From the NCBI GenBank assembly GCA_964629965.1, contig CAZVRZ010000104.1, forward strand, positions 1 to 19,351: DNA of 19,351 bases, in the 5' to 3' direction. This DNA is from CAZVRZ01 sp964629965 (GTDB lineage Bacteria; Chloroflexota; Anaerolineae; Anaerolineales; UBA4823). The position numbers and the translations under genes are program-made. Positions 14,726 to 19,351 of the stretch are shown here, piece by piece (the stretch's first letter is position 1; every line of letters starts with the position of its first letter). The notes under the pieces were generated by a model, which was not told the origin of the DNA, ran no database searches, and worked only from the letters and a program-made list of their open reading frames with translations.

Positions 14726-15915
14726 TGGCATTTGATCTCAACACCGCCCGCACAACCATCCAGGATTTCAACCTGCGCACACTGTTCATCGAGTTGCTGG
14801 GTTGGGACCAGCCTGGCGCCGACCTGCATCTCCCGTGGCAGGGCCAGGATCTGCACCTGAAGGCCGTGGCGCAGAAGCGCGGCATGGGAGTGTACGTTGT
14901 TCCGGCGCTGGCAAGTGGGCTTATGCCCGATTATGCCGAGCGGCGTAAGATCGAGGCCCAGGTGCGCAAATCGGTGCACGAGCACCTGCTGATCTTCACG
15001 GATACTGCCCATACACTGCAAAAGTGGCAGTGGGTGCGGCGTGAGCCGGGCAGACCCACCACCGCCCGCGAGTTCGATTATGCCCGCGGCCAGAGTGGCC
15101 AAGCCCTGCTGCAGCGCCTGCAGAACGCCGCCTTCAACCTGGACGAGGAAGAAAGCCTGACCATCGTAGATGTGGCCAGCCGGGTGCGCCCCACCTTTGA
15201 TCTGGAACGCGTCACGCGCCGCTTTTACGACCGCTTCAAAGACGAACATGCCGCTTTTGCAAAGTTCTTGCAGGGCATCCCCGACGAGAACCTGCAGCGC
15301 TGGTACGTTTCGGTGATGCTCAACCGCCTGATGTTCATTTACTTCATCCAGAAAAAAGGCTTCCTGGCAGGCGATGTGGATTACCTGCGCCAGCGCATGG
15401 CACAGTTTACAAGCAAAGACCAGTTCTACCGCGGCTTTTTGTGCCCGCTGTTCTTCGAAGGCTTTGCCAAAAAGCCCGCCGAGCGCTCGGCTGAGGCCAA
15501 CCGCCTGCTGGGCAATGTGCCCTACCTGAACGGCGGCATCTTCCAGCCGCACCAGATCGAGCAGCAGTACGGCCAGGCCATCCAGATCGCCGACGCCGCT
15601 TTCACGCGCCTGTTCGACTTTTTCGACCAGTACCGCTGGCACCTGGACGAGCGCCCGCTGCGCGCCGATAACGAGATCAACCCAGACGTGCTGGGCTACA
15701 TCTTCGAGAAGTACATCAATCAGAAGCAGATGGGGGCCTATTACACCAAGGAAGATATCACCGGCTACATCAGCCAGAACACCATCCTCCCGCACATTTT
15801 CGACCAGGCCCGCCGCCTGCACAAGGCGGTTTTCGAGGGGCCTGAGGCGCTGTGGACCCTGCTGCAAGCCGACCCCGACCGGTTACATCTACCCGGCCGT
15901 GCGCCATGGATGTGA
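14725..15915 (+). CDS. Eco57I-class DNA methyltransferase, N-terminal part (frameshifted)
   Basis: First 386 residues of an adenine-specific DNA methyltransferase that continues in the ORF at 15899. Start 14725 has AGGAGG upstream and overlaps the helicase stop by one base. The N-terminal part begins FDLNTARTTIQDFN and contains HEHLLIFTDTAHTLQKWQWVRRE, a region typical of large Eco57I/type IIG-like and PglX-like proteins. I cannot confirm a PD-(D/E)xK nuclease in it. A helical segment follows with NRLMFIYFIQKKGFL, VPYLNGGIFQPHQIE and GAYYTKEDITGYIS, the typical lead-in to motif I. At CGGTTAC (15880-15886) there is one base too many; deleting one restores DPDRYIYPAVRHGCDL. Residues after about 386 here are out of frame. 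Confidence 0.88.
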   Translation: MAFDLNTARTTIQDFNLRTLFIELLGWDQPGADLHLPWQGQDLHLKAVAQKRGMGVYVVPALASGLMPDYAERRKIEAQVRKSVHEHLLIFTDTAHTLQKWQWVRREPGRPTTAREFDYARGQSGQALLQRLQNAAFNLDEEESLTIVDVASRVRPTFDLERVTRRFYDRFKDEHAAFAKFLQGIPDENLQRWYVSVMLNRLMFIYFIQKKGFLAGDVDYLRQRMAQFTSKDQFYRGFLCPLFFEGFAKKPAERSAEANRLLGNVPYLNGGIFQPHQIEQQYGQAIQIADAAFTRLFDFFDQYRWHLDERPLRADNEINPDVLGYIFEKYINQKQMGAYYTKEDITGYISQNTILPHIFDQARRLHKAVFEGPEALWTLLQADPDRLHLPGRAPWM

Positions 15916-18034
15916 CCTGCCCCTGCCGCCGGAGATCGAAGCGGGGGTGGGCGAGGTGGCCCGGCGCGGCGAGTGGAACAAGCCCGCCCCGGCGGAATAC
16001 GCCCTGCCTACCGAGATCTGGCGCGAGGTGGTCGCCCGCCGCCAGCGCTGTCAGGAGGTGCGCACTCGCCTGGCTGCCGGTGAGGTGACCGAGATCAATG
16101 ACCTGATCACGCTCAACCTGGATATACGCCAGTTTGCCCAGGATGTGATCGAGGCCCTGCCCACGCCCGAGGCGCTGCGCGCCTTCACCAAGGCCATCAC
16201 CACCATCCGCGTGCTCGACCCCACGGTGGGCTCGGGAGCCTTCCTGTTTGCCGCTCTGAACGTGCTGGAGCCGCTGCTGGAGGCCTGCCTGGATCGCATG
16301 GCGGCCTTTGTGGAAGAAAAAGACGCCGGAGCCGCCAAACCCAACCCCGAAAAGTATAAGGATTTTCGCGCCTACCTGGCGCAGATCGCCCAGCATCCCA
16401 ACCGGTGCTACTTCATCCTCAAGACGATCATGATCTTCAATCTGTACGGCGTGGACATCATGGACGAGGCGGTGGAGATCTGCAAACTGCGCCTGTTCCT
16501 AAAACTGGTAGCGCAGGTGGAGCAAGCCGGGCAGGTGGAGCCGCTGCCGGATATCGATTTCAACATTCGCCCGGGCAACACGCTGGTGGGCTATGCCCGC
16601 GCCGACGAGGTGCGCCAGGCCTTCCAGACCGGCGAGCAGGGCGGGGTGAAGATGCAAAAACTCTTCCTGATGGACGAGGAGCAGGCCCGCTGGCAGCGCT
16701 TTGAAGAGCGCCTGCAAGATGTGGAACGCCTGTTCAACCAGTTCCGCCTGCAGCAGGCCCGCCTGGGCGGCGAGGTGACCGCCGCCGACAAACAGGCCCT
16801 GCGCCAGCGCCTGGATGCCTTGGCAGGCGAGCTGGACACCTCCCTGGCGGCGCAGTATGGCGTGGATCCGGCCGATGCCCAGGCCTTTGCCCGCTGGCGC
16901 GCCTCCCACCGTCCCTTCCACTGGTTGGTAGAGTTCTATGGGGTGATACGGGCAGGTGGATTTGATGTGATTATTGGAAATCCACCATATGTGGAGTATA
17001 GAAAGGTTCAAAATCAATATACTATCCACAGTTATGCTACAGAGTCCTGTGCTGATTTATACGCCTTTGTGATGGAGAGATCCATAAAAATGCTGGCAAC
17101 TCACGGGCGTTTTGGAATGATCATACCTGTTTCCAGTGTTAGCACTGATGGATTTCAGGATTTACGAAAATACTTGGTTTCGGCAACAGTTTCTTCTTGG
17201 ATTTCCAATTTTGCTGAACGACCATCTAAGTTGTTTTCTGGCGTCGAAAAAAGATTAACGATATGGATTGCTAAAAAAGGCCAATCTTCTCAACACCATG
17301 CCTGCGTGTCAAAGTACATAAGGTGGTTTATGGAAGAGCGGCCCATTTTATTTTTCTTGTTATCGTATGTGTCTGCTGGAGAAGGGGGAAATGGCCTAGT
17401 GCCTAATACGATCCCTAAAGTGAATAAGCAGATAGAACTATCAATAGTTAGGCGCATGTTTTCACAGAAACCGTTAGCCATGTTTTTTGTTGAGCATTCT
17501 GGGAATAAAATCTTTTACACTCGGAAACTTCGGTATTTTGTTCAGTTCTTTAATTTTGTTCCTCGGATAACCAATTCACAGGGCGAGGTTATTCCGCCAT
17601 CCGAACTCAAAGATGTGTGTTTTTCCACAATTACCCAACGAGATATTGGATTGGCGCTACTGAATTCGAGTTTATATTTCTGGTATTTGAGTATTTACTC
17701 TGATGTTAGAAATGTTAACCGAAGAGAACTGTTGTCTTTCCGGTGTTCCATCGATCAAATTAACGTAAATATCGCAACAGAACTAACTCGCCTTGCAAGC
17801 AATTTAATGGCAGATTTCGAGGCAAACTCCCGAGAACTGACAAATGATTATAAACAATATGGAGTTCTCCGTATTCAAAGCTTTCAGCCAAGATTAAGTA
17901 AACCTATCATAGATATAATTGATGGTGTTTTAGCGCTACATTACGGTTTTACCGACGAGGAACTGGATTTCATCATCAATTACGATATCAAGTACCGCAT
18001 GGGCGGGGAACTAGAAGGCGACCCGGAGGAATAA
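15899..18034 (+). CDS. Eco57I-class DNA methyltransferase, catalytic and target-recognition part
   Basis: Continuation of the methyltransferase; the true reading starts in this frame at about 15884, and the repaired protein would be about 1102 residues. SAM-binding motif I is VLDPTVGSGAFLF (repaired about 497-506), and catalytic motif IV is GNPPY (NPPY about 752-755), so it should make N6-methyladenine. Between them lies a long helical insert (FEERLQDVERLFNQF). After motif IV comes the target-recognition domain, and the tail LDFIINYDIKYRMG closes the gene as in relatives. From about 16950 to 17940 base composition falls from about 70% GC (16801-16860) to 35-43% in hand-counted 60-base samples, suggesting the recognition domain was exchanged. 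It probably protects host DNA from, or licenses, the PLD-helicase upstream. Confidence 0.9.
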   Translation: MRHGCDLPLPPEIEAGVGEVARRGEWNKPAPAEYALPTEIWREVVARRQRCQEVRTRLAAGEVTEINDLITLNLDIRQFAQDVIEALPTPEALRAFTKAITTIRVLDPTVGSGAFLFAALNVLEPLLEACLDRMAAFVEEKDAGAAKPNPEKYKDFRAYLAQIAQHPNRCYFILKTIMIFNLYGVDIMDEAVEICKLRLFLKLVAQVEQAGQVEPLPDIDFNIRPGNTLVGYARADEVRQAFQTGEQGGVKMQKLFLMDEEQARWQRFEERLQDVERLFNQFRLQQARLGGEVTAADKQALRQRLDALAGELDTSLAAQYGVDPADAQAFARWRASHRPFHWLVEFYGVIRAGGFDVIIGNPPYVEYRKVQNQYTIHSYATESCADLYAFVMERSIKMLATHGRFGMIIPVSSVSTDGFQDLRKYLVSATVSSWISNFAERPSKLFSGVEKRLTIWIAKKGQSSQHHACVSKYIRWFMEERPILFFLLSYVSAGEGGNGLVPNTIPKVNKQIELSIVRRMFSQKPLAMFFVEHSGNKIFYTRKLRYFVQFFNFVPRITNSQGEVIPPSELKDVCFSTITQRDIGLALLNSSLYFWYLSIYSDVRNVNRRELLSFRCSIDQINVNIATELTRLASNLMADFEANSRELTNDYKQYGVLRIQSFQPRLSKPIIDIIDGVLALHYGFTDEELDFIINYDIKYRMGGELEGDPEE
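16950..17940 (+). other. AT-rich segment covering the methyltransferase recognition domain
   Basis: Sharp compositional island inside one ORF. Samples: 16801-16860 has 43/60 G+C; 16981-17040 has 21/60; 17341-17400 has 26/60; 17701-17760 has 23/60. Codon choice changes accordingly (AAA, TTT, ATT, TAT dominate). The left edge coincides with motif IV. Composition recovers by about 17940-18030. Confidence 0.85.
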
Positions 18035-18041
18035 CTAGAAG

Positions 18042-18539
18042 ATGCGGGACGAGACACGAGAAGATCTCTATAATAAGTTCACGTTCTTGGTTCAATACGG
18101 CAAGAACGAGGGAATTGACACGATTGATGTGTCTGGTATTGACCTGAATGGCGAGGATTTAAGCAGTGTTGATTTGAGATGCACAATCCTTACACAATCG
18201 ATTCTATATAAGTGCAACCTGACCAAAGCCAATCTGAACGGGGTTTCTCTGAAACGTGCGGACTTAACCCTGGCAGTTCTGCGCTTTGCGCGCTTGGAAG
18301 GGGCCGACCTGCGCCAGGCCCGGCTGCAGCGTGCGGATCTCTATTGCGCTCACATGCGGGATGCCATTTTGGCGCAGGCTGACCTGCGCGAGGTGAACCT
18401 GCGTCGCACCGATTTGCGTTATGCCAACTTGCGCGACGCCGACCTCACCGGCGCAGATTTGAGCTACGCCAACCTGGCAGGTGCAGACCTGTCGGGGGTG
18501 TATCTCACGCCCGAGCAGAAAAAGCATATCAAGTTTTGA
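18042..18539 (+). CDS. Pentapeptide-repeat protein
   Basis: A 165-residue protein. After a non-repeat N-terminus (MRDETREDLYNKFTFLVQYGKNEGID), residues about 34-155 form some two dozen A(D/N)LXX pentapeptides, e.g. ADLRQARLQRADL and ANLRDADLTGADL. This folds as a right-handed quadrilateral beta-helix. Some family members (Qnr, MfpA) mimic DNA and bind gyrase; most have unknown targets. It starts 7 nt after the methyltransferase stop, with GGAGGA 11 nt upstream inside that gene, so it is likely in the same operon. The first about 200 bp are AT-rich like the methyltransferase tail, the rest GC-rich. A role as a DNA-mimic modulator of the adjoining helicase/methyltransferase is speculative. Confidence 0.88.
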   Translation: MRDETREDLYNKFTFLVQYGKNEGIDTIDVSGIDLNGEDLSSVDLRCTILTQSILYKCNLTKANLNGVSLKRADLTLAVLRFARLEGADLRQARLQRADLYCAHMRDAILAQADLREVNLRRTDLRYANLRDADLTGADLSYANLAGADLSGVYLTPEQKKHIKF

Positions 18540-18571
18540 TCTTTTGGGATGGGCGGAAAGGAGGGCATGAG

Positions 18572-19000
18572 ATGAGCGAGGAGCGCAAGGAGTTGTTTTC
18601 GCAAAAGGTGGCCGCCGGGAGCCGTACCTATTTCTTCGATGTCAAGCAAACCAAAGACGGAATGCACTACCTGGTGATCACTGAGTCTCGCCGCAAAGAT
18701 GATAGTTACGAGCACGAGAAGGTGATGATCTCCGAGGAGAATTTCCAGGCTTGTGCGGCTGCACTGGACGCGGCTTTTTCCTTCGTGGGCGTGCGTCCCA
18801 GCATGGTGCCAAAATCATCGCACCTGATGGAAATTCGCAGACAGTTCCCACGCGCCTATGAAAAATGGAGCGCGGCGGAGGATGATATCTTGCGCAAGCT
18901 CTTTGGCCAGGGCAAAAGCGTGGAAGAGATCGCCGCCGATCTGCAGCACCAGCCCGGTGCGATCCACTCGCGCCTGGCTAAGCTTGGGCTGGTGGCGTAA
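18572..19000 (+). CDS. PUR-alpha-like (DUF3276) nucleic-acid-binding protein with Myb/SANT-like tail
   Basis: A 142-residue protein. Start at 18572 (MSEERKELF) has AAGGAGGG 6 nt upstream; an ATG at 18567 is out of frame. Residues about 17-72 (SRTYFFDVKQTKDGMHYLVITESRR...MISEENF) match the bacterial PUR/DUF3276 fold, known to bind single-stranded DNA or RNA. Residues about 98-140 (KWSAAEDDILRKLFGQGKSVEEIAADLQ...AIHSRLAKLGL) form a helical Myb/SANT-like module of the kind found at the C-termini of some bacterial helicases and nucleases, usually DNA- or protein-binding. It lies 32 bp after the pentapeptide gene, probably in the operon. DUF3276 is clearest; the fused tail is recognised by pattern only. 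Confidence 0.78.
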   Translation: MSEERKELFSQKVAAGSRTYFFDVKQTKDGMHYLVITESRRKDDSYEHEKVMISEENFQACAAALDAAFSFVGVRPSMVPKSSHLMEIRRQFPRAYEKWSAAEDDILRKLFGQGKSVEEIAADLQHQPGAIHSRLAKLGLVA

Positions 19001-19024
19001 GGAGGGGCTGCTTTAATATTTCTG

Positions 19025-19045
19025 GAACGCATGTTCTGATATAAT
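19025..19045 (+). promoter_or_regulatory. LexA/SOS-box-like site fused to an extended -10 promoter for tcmP
   Basis: GAACGCATGTTC (19025-19036) fits the GAACRNRYGTTY LexA box used by Gram-positive bacteria and reported for Chloroflexota. It is followed immediately by TGA-TATAAT (19037-19045), an extended -10. A repressor here would block RNA polymerase. RBS AAAGGGAG lies at 19053-19060. Confidence 0.6.
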
Positions 19046-19065
19046 AGAAGAGAAAGGGAGTTCGT

Positions 19066-19305
19066 ATGATGCAACATCAATTCGGCGGCAATTGGACCAG
19101 CGAGAAACTGGAGCGGCTGCGCAAATACCTGCACGCCTACACCATCATCTTCAATAGCAACGAGAGCGCCCGTAAACTGTACCCAGTCTACATCGATGCA
19201 TTCGCGGGCACCGGTTACCGGATCCCGTCGCGCCAGACCGCAGACGTGGAGATCTCCTTGCCCGAACTGACCGAAGCCGATAACCAAGATTTCCTCAAAC
19301 TTTAG
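19066..19305 (+). CDS. tcmP: Three-Cys-motif partner protein TcmP, truncated
   Basis: N-terminal 79 codons of a TcmP-family protein. FGGNWTSEKLERLRKYLHAYTIIF followed by YPVYIDAFAGTGYR is the family opening; DAFAGTG resembles motif I of SAM-dependent methyltransferases. Relatives are several hundred residues long and continue after DFLK with a Gly-Ser-rich GSARxAL-like stretch. Here the frame reaches TAG at 19303 right after DFLKL, and the following bases do not look like the gene in any frame I can follow. The break therefore lies near 19298. Start 19066 has AAAGGGAG 5 nt upstream (ATG at 19069 is possible). TcmP genes usually neighbour a Gp37/Gp68-type three-Cys protein, not seen here. The promoter carries a LexA-like box. 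Confidence 0.8.
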   Translation: MMQHQFGGNWTSEKLERLRKYLHAYTIIFNSNESARKLYPVYIDAFAGTGYRIPSRQTADVEISLPELTEADNQDFLKL

Positions 19306-19351
19306 TTTCCGCTAAAAACAATTAGCCGAACAAGCCGGAAATTGCTTCCGG
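19299..19351. other. Abrupt junction and terminal sequence, possible mobile-element end
   Basis: From 19299 the sequence departs from expected tcmP coding and becomes more AT-rich (TTTAGTTTCCGCTAAAAAC). It ends with the inverted repeat CCGGAA-ATTGC-TTCCGG (19335-19351) exactly at the window edge. Compatible with the end of an insertion sequence or an assembly break, but I cannot name an element. Confidence 0.35.

Noticed and set aside
1..19351. CRISPR array, tRNA, rRNA or integrase gene
   Set aside because: No regularly spaced short repeats, no tRNA-like cloverleaf and no integrase or transposase motifs were recognised on either strand by eye.

Overview
The window is GC-rich (hand-counted samples near 70%) and looks like a metagenome-derived scaffold from a Chloroflexota bacterium, probably Anaerolineae-like. 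The reasons are a dense set of intracellular glycosidases without signal peptides, dispersed 'TCATTGCGAGCGA...GCGAAGCAATCTC' repeats, and a LexA box of the Gram-positive/Chloroflexota type. This taxonomic call is an inference. Two 10-N runs (7786-7795, 9210-9219) are scaffold placeholders, not real sequence.

Region 1 (1-9595) is a glycan-degradation locus. A 5'-truncated GH29 alpha-L-fucosidase is followed by an APH-fold phosphotransferase on +. These converge, with a 1-bp gap, on a GH2 beta-mannosidase and a GH3 beta-glucosidase that form a two-gene operon on -. A second GH3 glycosidase, interrupted by both N-runs, is transcribed divergently on +. The intergenic region between the two GH3 genes holds a near-consensus sigma70 promoter for the minus operon and two ATTCGAAT palindromes that look like operators. 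None of the complete enzymes starts with a signal peptide, so they probably finish off imported fucose/mannose/glucose-containing oligosaccharides in the cytoplasm.

Region 2 (about 9596-11200) is a Phd/VapC type II toxin-antitoxin module with a perfect inverted-repeat operator. It sits between two direct repeats of about 0.4-0.5 kb. The left repeat is the true 3' end of the second GH3 gene plus its downstream sequence. The right repeat is a broken copy of the same stretch, with a 91-bp internal deletion and a few, mostly GC-to-AT, substitutions. The right copy also reads through the stretch missing at the second N-run and predicts its real content (38 nt, in frame).

Region 3 (11200-19351) is a defence-type island, all on +. 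It has a PLD-nuclease/SNF2-helicase fusion, an Eco57I-class adenine methyltransferase (1-nt overlap, strong RBS), a pentapeptide-repeat protein, a PUR-alpha-like (DUF3276) protein with a Myb/SANT-like tail, and the start of a TcmP-family protein behind a SOS-box-like promoter. Both large genes carry one single-nucleotide frameshift each. The C-terminal third of the methyltransferase (about 16950-17940) is abruptly AT-rich, as expected for an exchanged target-recognition domain. The tcmP gene breaks off after about 78 codons at an abrupt junction near the end of the window.

The most interesting parts are the helicase-nuclease plus methyltransferase pair with its accessory genes, the SOS-type box on tcmP, and the repeat-bounded toxin-antitoxin cassette.
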